Source: Prunus persica (lineage: Eukaryota; Streptophyta; Magnoliopsida; Rosales; Rosaceae). Taken from it: 64,000 nucleotides of DNA. The position numbers were made by a program, and so were the translations under genes. Below the pieces are notes generated by a model. It worked only from the letters and a program-made list of their open reading frames with translations, did not search any database and was not told where the DNA came from. Of this stretch, positions 40,101 to 54,300 are shown piece after piece; position 1 is the stretch's first letter, and each line of letters begins with the position of its first letter. The DNA lies in the NCBI RefSeq assembly GCF_000346465.2, contig NC_034016.1, positions 16,900,063 through 16,964,062 of the forward strand. Direction: 5' to 3'.

Positions 40101-43100
40101 AGTCATGTGTCTTTTAAATATCTTTCTGAAAATTATGAATGAGAGCACAGTTAAATAGGAACTCGGCTTTGTTAGGGAAGTTGTTGTGGAGCTTTCCTTT
40201 GGAAAGAGAATCTCTTTGGTATGTTGTCATTCAAGTTAGGTTTGGCATTGATGCCAATGTGTGAGGCTTTAATGTGGTGGCTGGAGGTTCCAATTGAAGT
40301 CCTTGGAATGACATTTCATTGGGAATTAGGTATTTTCTTCATAATCTTCAGTTATTTGTGGGAAAGGGAGAAAATTAGTTCTTAGGGAGATAATTAGGTT
40401 GGGGTTCTTCCTTTGTGCTTTTTATATCTGTGTCTACTACATGATGTGCAAATTACCAATCTTCGGCCTCCTATATTCCAATGAGCTGGAATTTCAATTA
40501 CTGGAGAAATTTGAATGATTTTCAAATGGGTAAGCTTTGTTCATTAGTATCTGCGGTAGAGATTATCTCCTTGTGTCCGTTCTGATAAAAGGTCTTTGGC
40601 CAATTGAATCTTCCAGAACTGTTGAGTAGATAGCAAGCTGATATAGAATTTTTGTACCTTCAGTGGATTACTTGTTTGCTGTAACTGTAGTACTAGTTTC
40701 ACGTCATTTTAATAGTGTTATTCTGTTTCTTATCAAAGAAAGGAAAAGAAAAGAAGTTTAATTGAAAGCATCATTTTCAAGACTATTTCTAGGATGATAC
40801 AACAAATGAGCCCAAATAGGCAAGCTTGTAAAGAATTCATATCCAAAATTTTGTCTGCTTCAGTGCTTGGTAGGGAATCAAAATGTGTGCATGTTTGGCT
40901 TCTTGTGGCTAGTTAATATTCTCTATTAATTGGTTGTCTAATTTATTATATACTTGGCCTAACTGGTATTGTAAATGTAGATTATGCTGGGAAGGTGAAT
41001 TTTAATATCCTTTACTGTGTCAGGTGCTTGAAGTGATGAAAAAATGTATTACATCAATATCATGCTCTGAAAAGTTGGATGAAGTCATCTTGGATAGGTT
41101 ACTGTCTGATTCTTCCATCCATAGTACTCTCTTTCGGATTGTTTGTACAACTACAGAAGCATTAGAGGTGGGCTATGCTGTGTATCTTATGATCTTGTTT
41201 AGTCACAACCTGTTGTGATTTTGTTCTAATCACTAATTTGGGGACATTTTTCTGCAGAGACTTTATATCAGCTGGCATCCGACAGAGATTGAAGGTTTTG
41301 AGATGGCTATATGTTCTGTTTTAGATATTCTTTTCATAATCCTCTCCAAATTTTCTAAGGTATGCTTGGAAGTAAGCATGTGGAATTGGCATTTTGATTG
41401 GCATGGTATATGTTACAATTTTTTTATAATGCTAAATGTAGTGATCTACTTCTGTTTAAAAGTGAGTTTTCTGGAGTCTGTGTAGAGACCAACTTTATGT
41501 ATCTGTGATGGATATTTTCCTTTATTTGTAATATGGTGGTTGGTTTTAAGCGTTGTATTTTTATTTAATACAAAAGTTGATGTTCAGCTTTGTGTATTTC
41601 CAGGATATATCTTCCAGCCCTCCATTTTTTCACCAAGCAGTCTTCTCATCTGCAACAAAACCAATTCCTGTAGTTGCAGCACTTGTCTCCTTGATATCTT
41701 ACTTTCGCAATCCTGTATGGCCTTTCTCCATTCTCAATTGTTATTGACTTTATTCTTTGCTTTACATTTGTAAACAGTACAGTTACAGGGTTCTCCCTTT
41801 TTGGTTATTGTGTATCTACATGTATATCATCAAAGTATTATTGGGATAGTTCCTCATTGCTTGCCTCAATTGTCTAATTGTCCATATAATTATTGTTTTT
41901 TGGTGAATTGCAATGCCAATTTGTTTCTTTTTTTATACTTATTACAACACTTCGATTCATAAGAAACTTATAGTTGCATTCAATGGTTTTTAAGCCTTAC
42001 TCTAAGCTTTGGGCATGATAGGCGTAATGTTATTTCGTTTAACCGTCGAACTAGCATGCCCTACAGGATAGAATATGGCATTGTGCACATCTTATGTACA
42101 TTTAATTACACAGAATTGTATAGACACTAAATAAGTCGGGAATGTTAATCCTTTGTCACTACCAAATAATTCTAAGTGGTATTCTTTTTGTCTTGGTTTT
42201 ATTGACGGTATGTCGGATAATATTTCCATAATTGTTGAGTATCTTTATTAAGGTTCTTGAGTTTTCTGTGCAGGGAATACAAGTTGGTGCTGCTAGGGTT
42301 TTATCAGCGTTCTTGATGATGGCAGATTTAATGCAACCATATTTGTTTGGTAGCAGCTTCGGTCTGGATGATAAGCAGGTTTGGTGTGTTTACATTTATT
42401 TTTTAGTTCCGTGTTAATTTCTTGTAATTTCAGTTGAATAAATCAACTGCTTCTAAATCTGTTTGTTGCTGCTACACTGTTGTAGATTGGAGATCTGAGG
42501 CAGTGTGTTAGTTACATACTACTTGAGCAGTCGGAATGGAATGAAGATCTCTTTGTTGCTGTAGTCAATCTCCTCACTTCTGCTGCTCGTTATCAGGTTT
42601 GTTATTGTATGGTATCAAGTTCTGTATTTTATTGTTTGAGTTTCACTCACAAAGTTAGGAAGTAATGTTTGAATGCTAGTGGTGTTCAGTTCCAAAAAAG
42701 AAAAAGAAAAGAAAGAATGCTAATGGTCCATTTCTTCCAATTTTAATTTAAGCCATCTTGACAATTGTTTGATTAACGGCTCCAAATTTTTTTCCTTTTT
42801 CATTTTCTTGGAAATGAAACACTTTTAAATTCTGTAATTAGGTGCTTATATTTCACAGATATTTGGTTAGATTGGCGAGCACAATGTATTTGTTGTGTTT
42901 TCTGTTGGGTCTGTTTTAGCACTAGATTGTCCACATATTTTTGTTCTGTTTCTATGAAGTGAATGTCTTGTCCATTATACTTGTACTTTTGTCATTTAAT
43001 CCTTAAAAATCTCTCTTTTAAAAAAAGAAAACATTGTATGTGTGTGTGTGTATACATATGGTGGCAATTTTAGTGCCTTTCATTCTCAAGGCAAACTTTG

Positions 43101-46100
43101 TGTGGTTATATTGCTAGTCTTTCATTGGAGTTTTGTGATCTATACAGATAACATTTCCTCCACTTATTAAAGCGTTTGACTTCAAAGTAGTAGAACTAGT
43201 AGCGTTATTAGCTGTTGAAAAAGCCAAGTTTAGCTGGGTACTTCCACAGACCTGTTACTCATTGTTAAGCCAAGGGTTAGGTTTTGGTCTTCTATGTAGG
43301 CATCTGTGTCATCTGAGTTCAGGGGTATTTCTCTGTCTGATATTCTTCTAGATAGAAGGGCAGTTGTTAATAACTCAGCTGTTAGATTTGTCTGGATCAG
43401 TGGTACTGTAGTTTCTTATGTTGTTTGAGGTGGACACCTTCACAGTAATGTATTGTTGATTCTGATAAGTCGAAGTATCTTCTTAAAAATTAGCACTTTG
43501 GGCATCTAGTACAAATATACTTTTTGATGCAGTCAAGGCAACTGAGCCTAAGCTACTCCTTAATGAAAACAGGAACAAAGCTCTGGCATTCAAGCCAAAG
43601 TTGTCTGGTTTACTAGATCTTAGGTCGTCAGTGACCTGGTTATGGCCTTTTTGAAAATGATTTGGTTTAGCTTTTTCTGATTGATTGTTTATTCATATAC
43701 AGCCTGCTTTTCTTGTTGCTGTATTATCCACCGAAGTGAAAAGGGATGTTCAACAGAGTAATGCTGGTCATGTGAAGCTGCCAACAAATGATGTTACCTT
43801 CAGGTCATCTGAGTGTGAAAAAACAAGTATTGTGGATGCAGTTCTGTATCAAATTGAAAGATCTAATGATCTTATCAACAGGTATTTTGTGCTCAATGGA
43901 TCCTTAATTTGGTTTCTTAGTTAGTTCTTTCATCATTATCCTGCAGTCTTGAAATTTATGCCTTTTTCTCTCATTTTCTTAGTTCCTTTTTTTAAATCTG
44001 CAGCAATCCCCGAATACTGCTGAATGTTCTTAACTTTCTAAGGGCACTGTGGCAAGGTGCTGCTCAGTACACTAATATTTTGGAATGCCTGAAAAGCTCC
44101 GAAAATTTCTGGAAAAAATTGTCCAGTTTTATTTCAGTAATTTCTAGTGTAGAAGCTCCTTCACCTGAAAATATAACTGAGACAGAAGCTCAAGATTTGG
44201 CTTTCAGATATCAGTGTCAATCTGCCATATTGGAAATAATGGCACATGACATGTTTCTGCACAAAAAGCTATTACATTTGGAGACACTTGCAAAAGAAGT
44301 GCCTGAATCACAAGACAGGATACAAAATACAGTAAGATTAGAAAAATCAAAAGCTTCAGATCTGGTGGATATTTTATCAGCCTGGTGTAGGAGCTCTGTT
44401 TTGGATAATCTTACCAAGTCACTTTCTTATTGTGAATATGACCTCAAGTTGTATTTACGGGCAAAGGTGACTTCTATTCTGGAAATTTTTACTTCCTCTT
44501 ACATGTGGATTATGTCTGTTGTTTCGGTCGCTGGTTTTTTCTTCAATTTGGTTGGTTAGTTGTCACGTATCATCTCATCTTCACTCATTCTTTGATTTTT
44601 GTTGGTTGTTTAATGTTATGTAAGTTCACTGCTCAATTTGGTTGGTTTCATCTCATTTAGTTTCTGCTTAAGTTCACTGTTCAAAGAAACAATCATCCTC
44701 TGTATAAGAACGTTTCTCACCTATACGTTACTCTGTTCAATCTGTGCTTTATGACATACATTAGTATTAAACTATTAATAAAGCGGTTCCTTGATAGGAT
44801 GTGTACTGTAGACCTTTCCCAATAGTTTCTTAATTTTTAGAATTTTTAGAATGCAATAATCGTAGCTGTAACTTCACAGGTTGCTGCGAGTGTAATCACT
44901 GCCCATGTGATGGTGAACTTAGCAAATGGTGATGCAGGAAGTGTGTCTGTGTCATTACTTGAGAAGTCCAGCATCCTGTCAAATAAGGTTTGATCCTTTC
45001 TTGATTGTATTACTTAATTCGTAACTAAATATGATTGTATGCTGATAAACCCATTAAGAGCTCAGTTTAATTTCTAATTTCATCAATTCTCTAATTTAAT
45101 ACTTTCCTTATAGTATTGAGATTGTAAAGTTTGCATCATATCTGATTGTTATCTTTTTTCTTTCCCTTCATTGGCAGTTCAGAAGTCTTCCTGCTTTTTC
45201 TGAATTGTTAGCTCAATACTCACAGCATGGTTACAGGTAATATGTGTGTTATTGTTAATTTCTGTTGGAATTTCTATGTTTAACTGTGCACTTCTTGTGC
45301 GAAGCATTTGTATGTCTGGAAACTGATATTATACCCTTCCCTGAAGATTCTGGATTTTTACAAGTGCTCCTTCCAGTAAATGTATTCTTATAGTGAGAAA
45401 ACAGTTCTTCCTATGATATGATTGATATGTGAAACTTTAGTTTCGAGTCCTGGAAGTTACCAGAGTATAAAGTAAGGATTTAAATACAGAACCTTGGAAG
45501 AGGTATCTGATGCTTTGGTCAAGCAGTACTCTTGTCTCTTGCCTGTGTTCATATTCCCTGTATGTCGGTTGACTACTGATTACCAGTCCATTTTCTGGTT
45601 TCAAGAGTCATGTTTGGCTCTTTTTGTGTGTGTGTGGTCACCTCCGTCCATGTGCATGTAAGTTGTAACAGTGATTCTTCATGTTGTTATCACCTTATAT
45701 GATGGGCATCCCCCATGACGTGCTGTTGCTTGCCTTATTTCCATTGACCTTGAAGTTGATCTGTTTTCTAGCCTTTGACAGACCATCTAAGTGGTGACAT
45801 GTAACCATTAGTTTGGGTGGATTCAATTTGCATAGGGTTTAACAGATAATTTGATCTGTAGTTTATTCTGTTTCACATATTGATCTTTTAATTACATATG
45901 TTATCTCTCATATGAATTTGTTGAGAGTTTTATCCCACATCGGGAAATGGAAGCAATAAATGACACATGTTGTGCATTTGGCTGCATATGAAGAATTTAT
46001 TATCTTTTTCCAGTGCAGGGAAGGAGCCAAACTATTTGATTCTCAGTGATCTTTATTATCATCTACAAGGAGAGCTTGAAGGCCGTGAAGTCAGTGCTGG

Positions 46101-49100
46101 ACCATTCAAAGAACTCTCTCTGTTCCTTATAGAATCAAATGTTTTTCAGATTTACCAACATAAATATGATGCTGATCTTTTTGTAACCGGAAAAGATGCA
46201 TACTTGTTTGATCTTAAACGTGTACGAGCTGATTTGGGGTTAGATCTTTGGGATTATTCAAAGTGGAAGGCATCAAAGGCGACTGCAGAAACAATGTTGA
46301 ATCACATGAAGGCTGCAAACTCAATGGCGTTGCTTACAAGTTCAAAGCTTTCTGCACTAAGAGCATTAAGAAGTGTCTTGACTGTGTACGCGGATGATGT
46401 GAGTTCTCTCTTAGACTTTGTAATTGCTTTAAGTTGCGTTTTCATAGTTAGAAATTCGATATCTGTAGCTGCTTTTTATGGTTCAAGATATTTTAAGGAT
46501 CATGTAGATGTATATAATGGTTTAAAATACTTTAAATTTAATGTTAGTTATAAAAAAAAAAAAGTTGATGTCTAATATTTCAAATATCTGATTTCTCATT
46601 TCAAAGTTTTTGAAAGTTAAGCAGTATTAGTGATAGCTCAGTTGATGAACACTGTGCTGCACCTATGCCATGTCTAATTAGGGTGCCGAAGAATGAAGTA
46701 AAAACACTAGGACCTAGAGCTAGAGGTTCAACCCTCATGATATATCAAGTTTCCTATTGTCAAAACCGGGTATGAATGGTAAAAGCATTTAATTGTACCT
46801 GAGGAATACTGATTTTATTTTGAAATACTCCGGTAACTTCTATCCATTTTCTAATGAGTGACGAAGTCATTGCATTCCATCTAATCAAGAATACGATACG
46901 AAAAACTGAGTTGTTGAGATTTTTACATATAGTGAAGGCCCCAATATTGTGTTGGAAGAAATCACATGATCTAAGCATCCTGCTTTCAGCAGTGGGCATC
47001 TAAATGCTGATTAGTGTGGTTTGTGGGCTGTTGTATGGCTTTATTTATCATGGTTTTTTTTTTTTCTTGCTTTAGAAAATGCCTTATTCTTTTTTGAAAT
47101 TAATTCACGTGTACCTGCTACTGCAGTCACTGGAGACGAAAAGTACAGCGAAAGAGATCTCTGATCAACTTGTTTTCTCATGCATCAATCACATATGCCA
47201 GAGCTTCCATGACACAGTAGAATCATTGGCTTCATTACCTGGTGCTCCTGAAGATATCTTTCACTACCTTTCAGCTCAAGCAGAGTTGCTTCTCTATCTT
47301 ATGATGTATGCACATAAAAGCCTGCCTTTGTCTGTTTGCATTCTTGTACTAAAAACATCAGGTTCTGGCCTTAAAGTGTTGAGTGATTTCAGAGCATTAG
47401 TTACCGGGCCAGCAGTTATGGGGGTTAACACTACCGTAAAGCTCTTGCTTATGTTGCTTCTCTCGGCGGTGGAGTTTAGTTGTCGTAAGTCACATTTGGT
47501 TGGGGCAAGAGATATAATATCTGTTGAAGAACTGGCTAAAATATCTAACGTGAGTCTTGGTCTACTACCAATTCTCTGTAACTGTATGGCTATTGTTGAG
47601 CATGGCACCCTCTCCCTAACTACTATGGACTTGATACTGAGAAATTTCTTAACTCCCAACACTTGGTTCCCCATTATACAAAATCACCTCCAGCTTCAGC
47701 ATCTTATTCTGAAGCTTCAAGATAAGAACTCACTTGACTCTGTGCCCATTATAATTAAGTTCTTTTTGACTGTTGCCCGTGTGAGGCAGGGTGCAGAAAT
47801 GCTTATTAATTATGGGTTTCTTTCGTCTCTGAGACTCTTGTTCGCTGAGTACTTGGAAGGTAGGTCTTCTTCCGTTAGTACTAATAAGAGAAATCCCAAC
47901 TCAACTGAAAAAACTGAGAAGCCTCAGCAAATTTGGGGACTTGGTTTGGCAGTCATCACAGCTATGGTTCAGTCTTTAGGAGACAGTTCTGCTTGTTCTG
48001 ATGTTGTGGAGAATGTAATACCCTACATCTTTTCAGAGAAAGCCTATATGATTTCTTACTATCTCAGTGCTCCAGACTTCCCATCTGATGGTCATGACAA
48101 GAAAAGACCTCGGGCTCAGCAGAGACAAACTTCTCTTACTGATCTTAAAGAAACTGAGCACACTCTCATGCTGATGTGCGTGCTAGCAAAACATTGGAAT
48201 TCATGGGTTAAGGCCATGAAAGAAATGGACTCCCAGCTGAGAGAGAAAAGTATCCATCTTTTGGCCTTTGTCAGCCGGGGAACTCAACGCCTTGGAGAAT
48301 CTTCGAGTCTTAGTGCTCCTCTTGTATGCCCTCCTATCCTTAAAGAGGAATTCGATGGCTGCAAGAAACCCTCATTTGTTAACAGTAGAAGCGGATGGTT
48401 TGCTCTTTCACCGCTCAGTTGTGTGTCAAAACCAAAATTTTCAGCCGTCTCTACCACAACTGCGCTGGCTATTAAAACTCAATCAACTGAAAATAGTGAT
48501 CACGTATCTCAGTCATACTTCTCCGACACTATTGCCCTTCAGATATACAGAATTACTTTTCTTCTTTTGAAGTTCCTCTGTTTACAAGCTGAGGGTGCTG
48601 CTAGAAGGGCAGAGGAGGTTGGGTTTGTTGATCTTGACCATTTTCCTGAGCTTCCAATGCCCGAAATCTTGCATGGCTTACAAGTAAGATGACAATTTTT
48701 ATTATTTAATTAGTTTTTATTTTGCTAATCTTTTAAGATCTTGAGATGTCTCAAGGTGTGGCTTTGATTTGTTTAATTATGCAAAAAATATCTGGTCTTC
48801 CAAATACTTAAAATTAAGTTTCGAGGCGACTTTCGTTTTGAGTTGGATATGTTATTTCTGATGTAGGATCAAGCAATTACCATTGTTACAGAGCTGTGTG
48901 GGGATAAAAGATCAAATGAGATTCAAATTGAAGTGCAGAGTATCTGTTGCTTATTGCTACAAATAATGGAGATGGCCTTGCACTTGGAACTTTGTGTTCT
49001 ACAAATATGCGGCATAAGACCTGTGTTAGGGCGTGTGGAAGATTTTTCAAAGGAAGTTAAACTGTTAATAAAAGGTGAACTCCATTCATTCTGCATACAT

Positions 49101-49277
49101 GTTTTGTCACCTTTTTTTTAAATGGTAGTTCTTCAACATTTAACGAATGGTTTTTTCCTTATAATGTACTTTGTAGCGATGGAGAGACATGCTTTCCTCA
49201 AATCATCTGTGAAGTCCTTGAAACAAATAACGTCGGTTATCTATCCCGGATTGTTACAGGCCGAAGAGTTTTTGTGA
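31004..49277 (+). CDS. NUP188: Nucleoporin NUP188 (large scaffold nucleoporin)
   Basis: Inner-ring scaffold component of the nuclear pore. I assembled 32 exons: 31004-31111, 31258-31431, 31938-32033, 32280-32349, 32448-32581, 33285-33425, 33507-33664, 34539-34707, 34798-34896, 35145-35222, 35308-35367, 35508-35665, 36439-36640, 37156-37275, 37509-37594, 37692-37796, 38292-38369, 39223-39311, 39595-39743, 41024-41167, 41258-41359, 41604-41714, 42274-42378, 42486-42596, 43703-43881, 44004-44466, 44880-44987, 45178-45236, 46014-46398, 47127-48683, 48867-49074, 49177-49277. They sum to 5907 nt, 1968 residues, close to my memory of Arabidopsis NUP188 (At4g38760, about 1965). The protein starts MASPKSVDASLWWDPF and ends LLQAEEFL. 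It is alpha-helical and Leu/Ser-rich without catalytic motifs, as expected for an alpha-solenoid. Position between a PRP4-type gene and cyclophilin matches the Arabidopsis chromosome 4 order. No break seen. Confidence 0.87.
31120..31176. repeat. (CT)n(AT)n microsatellite in NUP188 intron 1
   Basis: A CT run of about 20 units followed by an AT run, directly after the first splice donor. Likely polymorphic in length. Confidence 0.9.
31784..31903. repeat. 60-bp tandem duplication in NUP188 intron 2
   Basis: Two adjacent 60-bp copies (31784-31843 and 31844-31903) beginning AGATAATGATGTTC and ending near TTATTGATTGCCC, differing at about two positions. Lies shortly before the exon 3 acceptor at 31937. 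Confidence 0.92.
38767..38878 (+). mobile_element. tRNA-derived SINE in NUP188 intron 17
   Basis: The head contains TTGGTTGGGTGGAAGAGTGC (A-box-like) and GTGGGTTCAACCCCCC (B-box-like), spaced as in tRNA-derived promoters; the 3' end is an A run of 11. Flanking direct repeats GAATTTGTTACTGA (38753-38766) and GAAATTGTTACTGA (38879-38892) differ by one base and are a target-site duplication. About 112 bp long. Confidence 0.82.
46632..46745 (+). mobile_element. Possible SINE fragment in NUP188 intron 29
   Basis: GATAGCTCAGTTGATGAAC resembles an A box and TAGAGGTTCAACCCTC a B box, some 85 bases apart, too far for a normal tRNA gene. No clear A tail or target duplication, so this is an old or truncated SINE at best. 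Confidence 0.4.
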
Positions 49278-50717
49278 GATAAATTCTTGTGCATATAGGT
49301 GAAAACTGAAAACTGTAGGCTTTGGAAGAAAAATGTAAAAACTAGTGTGTATTGCTTACATCAATGGCTTTAGAAATATTCCGCAGGCTTATAAAATTAT
49401 CCCATTCCTTTCAGCCATTCCTTTTGTATATATTTTCTTTTGAGAAAAGGTTGTGGCTCTATGATTGAGAAGATTTCTAAAATCCGTGGCAATTCATGAT
49501 TGTCGCGTGAGAATTCCCTTTCCTTCACTTTCCCAAGCAAAAGGTCCCTTATAGGTATTAGATATCTATCATTGCTTTTATGCATTAGTGGGACCTATGA
49601 TTTCTTCATAGTGAAATGCATGTAATTTTCAGATCCAATTCGAATTTAATAAATTACTTTAGTGTTTAGGGTAGTCGCTCTCGTGGGTGACTCTCGGTTG
49701 TTGATGCATGTGCATTAGCGGGATGTGATCACCCGTAAGTTCGTAAGCAACTGTCCGTAGCATTTCATAAGTCTACTTTCTCTCCATGTTGTTGCATCCC
49801 TATTCTCGACCCAAAGAAGAAAGAAAAATTGATGGCACCAACGAAAAGAATTTTTCCGGTCCCTACAAAAAATGGCATATGATCACAAGTTCTGAGCTCC
49901 AAGCTCCATAACCCATATACCCATTGTTTTGCTTATGAATGATGATCTGTCAATTGGAAGATAATCAGAAGGTGAATCCCCACAACTTTACTAAAGTAAG
50001 TGTGCTTCCTCTTTTAGAGAATAATGATCCTCCAGGACTATATGATTTCACTGATTTGTTGATTTTTATTTCATAATTAAGAAAATTTTATATTATTTTC
50101 CGCATGGAATAAAGAGCAAATTAAATTAATTAATCCAATGGTTGTCATTCGTCCTTCAATCCACATTTCCTAAGTTGGACCAAGTGAACGGGTCCAATTC
50201 ATGGATCGATGGACCGGGCATCCATCCATGATCCATGGATACATATATATTTATTAATTTATTTTTCCTTCGGAAAAATAAATAATATAAAAATTAGTCC
50301 TCATGATCCGTAATTTAAGATCTTTTTGGCTTTATGTGTATGTCGGCATCTGAATCCTTGCGAAATCCAGACCGTTGGATCTGCGTCAGAGGGTAAGTAA
50401 AAATCAGTAAAATTGTCAGTGTTTCACCTTTTATTTAATACCATGTGTGCCATCCAAGTGTTTACCAAATCCACAACGTGGTCCAAACGGTGTCGTTTAT
50501 TTCCCCCAAAAAGTCCACGAACCCTAATACCCTATCCGAATAATGACAAGCATATACCAGTACACAACCACTTCACTCAGCCTCGGATCCCAAAACCTAA
50601 CCCTGGTTAAAACCCGACCCAACCACGGTTAACTCATACCCCGTCAGATTCAACCCACGTGCCTTCATCCAACGGCTGAAAACAACTTGCCATAGATATT
50701 CACCTCAGAGGCCCTTT
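49278..50717. other. Spacer between NUP188 and cyclophilin
   Basis: NUP188 3' UTR at the left; AT-rich middle; the right 400 bases are GC-richer and form the cyclophilin promoter. No gene recognised. Confidence 0.5.
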
Positions 50718-50723
50718 TATAAA
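50718..50723 (+). promoter_or_regulatory. TATA box of the cyclophilin gene
   Basis: TATAAA in a C-rich context, 117 bases before the ATG at 50835. Confidence 0.6.
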
Positions 50724-50834
50724 CCCCTTGTCCTCGTGACCTCGTCCACGCATCGCAAACCCTAAGCATCATCACTCTCGTTTTCCTCAAATCTCTTCGT
50801 GAACGATCCAAACAAAACCTCGAAATTCTCATCA

Positions 50835-51356
50835 ATGGCTTCAAACCCTAAGGTCTTCTTCGACATGACGATCGGAGGCCAGCCTGCCGGCCGCATCGTC
50901 ATGGAGCTCTTCGCCGACACCACCCCCCGCACCGCCGAGAACTTCAGGGCTCTCTGCACCGGAGAGAAGGGCGCTGGCCGCAGCGGCAAGCCCCTGCACT
51001 ACAAGGGCTCCTCCTTCCACCGAGTGATCCCAGGGTTCATGTGCCAGGGAGGTGACTTCACCGCCGGAAACGGCACCGGAGGCGAGTCGATCTACGGCGC
51101 CAAGTTCGCCGATGAGAACTTCATCAAGAAGCACACCGGACCTGGAATTCTGTCCATGGCCAACGCTGGTCCCGGGACCAACGGATCTCAGTTCTTCGTC
51201 TGCACGGCCAAGACCGAGTGGCTCGACGGCAAGCACGTCGTGTTCGGTCAAGTGACCGAGGGGCTCGATGTTGTGAAGAACATCGAGAAGGTTGGGTCGA
51301 GCTCCGGCAGGACCTCCAGGCCAGTGGTGGTTGCTGACTGCGGCCAGCTCTCCTAG
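50835..51356 (+). CDS. Cytosolic cyclophilin, peptidyl-prolyl cis-trans isomerase (ROC/CYP18-19 type)
   Basis: Catalyses cis-trans isomerisation of prolyl bonds and binds cyclosporin A. Single exon, 173 residues, starting [15 protein letters not shown]; this ATG is chosen over the in-frame one at 50799 because the family begins here. The active-site set is complete: Arg63, Phe68, Met69, Gln71 in [15 protein letters not shown], then [14 protein letters not shown], Trp129 and His134 in TEWLDGKH. The plant-specific insertion around residues 48-55 (GRSGKPLHY) is present. No signal peptide, so cytosolic. The coding region is markedly GC-rich compared with its surroundings, as is common for single-exon plant cyclophilins. 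Its position beside NUP188 and NIPA matches ROC1 (At4g38740) and its duplicate At2g21130, from memory. Confidence 0.97.
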   Translation: MASNPKVFFDMTIGGQPAGRIVMELFADTTPRTAENFRALCTGEKGAGRSGKPLHYKGSSFHRVIPGFMCQGGDFTAGNGTGGESIYGAKFADENFIKKHTGPGILSMANAGPGTNGSQFFVCTAKTEWLDGKHVVFGQVTEGLDVVKNIEKVGSSSGRTSRPVVVADCGQLS

Positions 51357-54300
51357 ACGAGTCCGTTTACTCGGTGCTCTGACGATGATGGAAACGTCAT
51401 CGTTTATCTCTCTGTTATTATGAGTCGGTCTGCCTTTACTTTTTCGAATTTCGGTTTTTAGTAGGCTGGGGTCTGATTAGGGTTTGGTTTATGGACCTTA
51501 TTATTATCACTATGGTCGTCTTCCTTTTTTTTTTGGATGTCTAATTGCTCTGCTGTTTCTGATCTGAGACTCTTATTTTGTGATAAACTGAGCTGTTATC
51601 CTTAAATAAAATAGGTTTTATTCTCCAATTGTTTATCTTATTTTCTTTATTTTTCATTTCAATTTTTTATTCTATAATTGCCTAATGCCTCTAAGTATTA
51701 TTGTGCTCGTGTTTCATCTTAAGTGATTAAAAGTATATTTATTTATTTATTTCGTATTCAATTTATTGTTGTGCCCGCATTTGATTTAAGTCAAGTGTGA
51801 TTAAGAGCGTTTATCTTATATTATTGATTAAAAATTATATAAATATCAAATGTAAAAGAAAAGGTCAATAAATGGGAATGGTCAAAGTTATACCTATTTA
51901 TCCGAATATTTCCTGCCAAGTCGTTTTGGGATATTTTGGGCCACTTGGGATTTTAGGCCCCGTTGATGCACCCTTGGGTTTGGACTGATCGGCTTGTTGC
52001 TACTTTTTGTAAACGTGTAATTTGTTGTTTGCTATCTTTTTACGCTTGTGTTTTCAAGAGAGAGAAAATTTGGATTTGTATAGTGATGGATAAAGCCTTT
52101 GTGATTCTTGAGCCACCACCACTTGCCGCGTATGTGGCATTGTACAAGGGAATTTTGTGTGCATGCGTTTTCTGTTTTCTTTGCATGAGGATATGCTCTT
52201 CTCATTCCAAAATTTTATATTTTTGTGGTTCTAGAAAGAAAAGAATTTTGTTTAGTCATCGTATGTGTTTTGCGTTCCTATAAATCTTTGGTCACGTCGC
52301 CTCATCATCCAGTTTGTTTGATGCCCGGCTAACCTCACAAAAGTTTTATCTTTGGTTATGTCAACTCATAAAACAAAGATATTCCCGTTTCACATAAGTT
52401 TTTCTCACACTCAACGTCCTCGTTGGATTTGCTTAGTCGCTTTAGTGGGCCAATGAAGTAGTGACTTAAAAAAGTATTTAACTTTGGTTAGCGTAACAAA
52501 CTCCCTTAACATTAGAACCATTTACTCACATCACAGCCAAATTATCTAGACAAAGAGGCAAAATCTTCCAACTATCTCCAGGATTCATAAACAAAGCATC
52601 TCCTACATTATAGGTTCGCTTAACGCAGTCCCCAAGGCCCAATGGGATGATCTTCATTCCACAACTTGAAAAGGTTTTTTCATTCCAATGGGGGAACTGT
52701 TCTTTCCTTGATCGAAAGAAAAAGGTTCAGCAAACCTTATTAAGAAAACACTGACTACAAAACTCATCAGCCTTGGCAGGCTAAGAGAGATGAAGATATT
52801 GGGTATGAGGTAGTAGAAGAATTTGTCACGTGAGGAGAGAGATATAGATTATTGTATAAGAAGTTCCTTCCTCCAACGTTGTATCGGCAAAACCTATGTT
52901 TTAGGATGCATCTTAATTAACCTTCCTCTAACATTGTACAATTAGGAAGCTTCCTTCTCCTTGGCTTTGCCCCCCTTAGCTTTCTGCCGATGATTTACAC
53001 TTGATTCATTGTCTTATTGTCCTTAATGGAATTCTTCATAAGGTTAAAATTGTCAAACAGTAAAGTACATCTACAAATTATATGGATAGTTTCCATTCAA
53101 TACCTGCAGATTTTTTCTTTTTGTAATAAATGAAATAGGGGAAAAAACCAAATAATTTTGGGATGATGCGCATATATCTAAATTTGTTAATATTTTTTTC
53201 TTCTCAGCTTTTCATAAAATCAAATATATGATTTGTGCTATTTGTTTTACTATTTTCAAGAAAAAAAAGAGGGAGACAGAAAAAAGAGACATTTCTCTCT
53301 CTTTCTCCCACATCCCAACCCCACCCGCCCCAAAACACATCGCATAGGACCCCACTCTCCCCACTTATCTCTATATCTGTTTCTCTCTCACAACAAATTT
53401 TCAATATACAAATGGAAAAATACCAAAAAGAAAAAATAATAAGAAAAAGGCAGAGTCGGATTGGGTAGGCTGATGAAATTTGTGTGTGAAGGGTTGGTGT
53501 TCCATGGTTGAGAAAGAAGGAGGAAGGGACTGCGAAGAGGGAAGGGGGAATGGATTTCAAGGTGGTTGGAGCCGGGCCACATATGGGATGGGGGAAGGTG
53601 AGAATTTTTTTTAAATACAATTTTTTTATATAATCATTTTTCCATTTTTAAAATACTCTTGAAAATGGAAAGACTGAAATACCCTTTAAAATAGCTGAAA
53701 AATTGAATGGTGTTAAACCTAGATGACAAATAATGGATTTTGAAAAATTAAAGTGATATTTTTCTTAAATTTTTCTTTAATGTGACAAATTAAAATTGAG
53801 GTATAAATTCAGGTGACATTTCTAAAAAATAATACACCTCCATCGATAATGTGAGAATTACAAGAGCGCATGAGTAACGCTTTTTATAAATGATCAACTA
53901 CCTAATGCAAATGTAAAATAAAATTCTTTAGATTGAAAATTGTGCCTTGTTTTAAATGTTTTTCTTTAAAATTTTGGTTTAGTATATAAACCAAATTACT
54001 ATCCATAGCAGAGTATATTTGCAAATCCCATAATACTAATTTCTTACATTTGACGCAGATAAGGTCATCCATCATTCTTTTTTTTTTTTTGGGGTGAAAT
54101 TAGCTAAAATAGTTATTTTTCATAAATTCTAATATTCTATACTAAAATAGCCTATTTTGCATTAAAGAGGTTACTATATAAACAATAAAGAAGAAACTAT
54201 ACGGATAACAAAAAGACACTATATAAATCAAAGCTATTATAGAATAAAAGTCATGAAAAATGACTATTTTTTTTTTAGCACAAACGCCTTGATTTTTCCA

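Noticed and set aside
50841..51251. 136-codon minus-strand open frame inside cyclophilin
   Set aside because: Shadow of a GC-rich, strongly biased coding exon; no recognisable domain.
51960..52280. 106-codon plus-strand open frame in the cyclophilin-NIPA spacer
   Set aside because: No family resemblance, no splice or promoter context; Cys/Phe-rich composition typical of random AT-rich frames.
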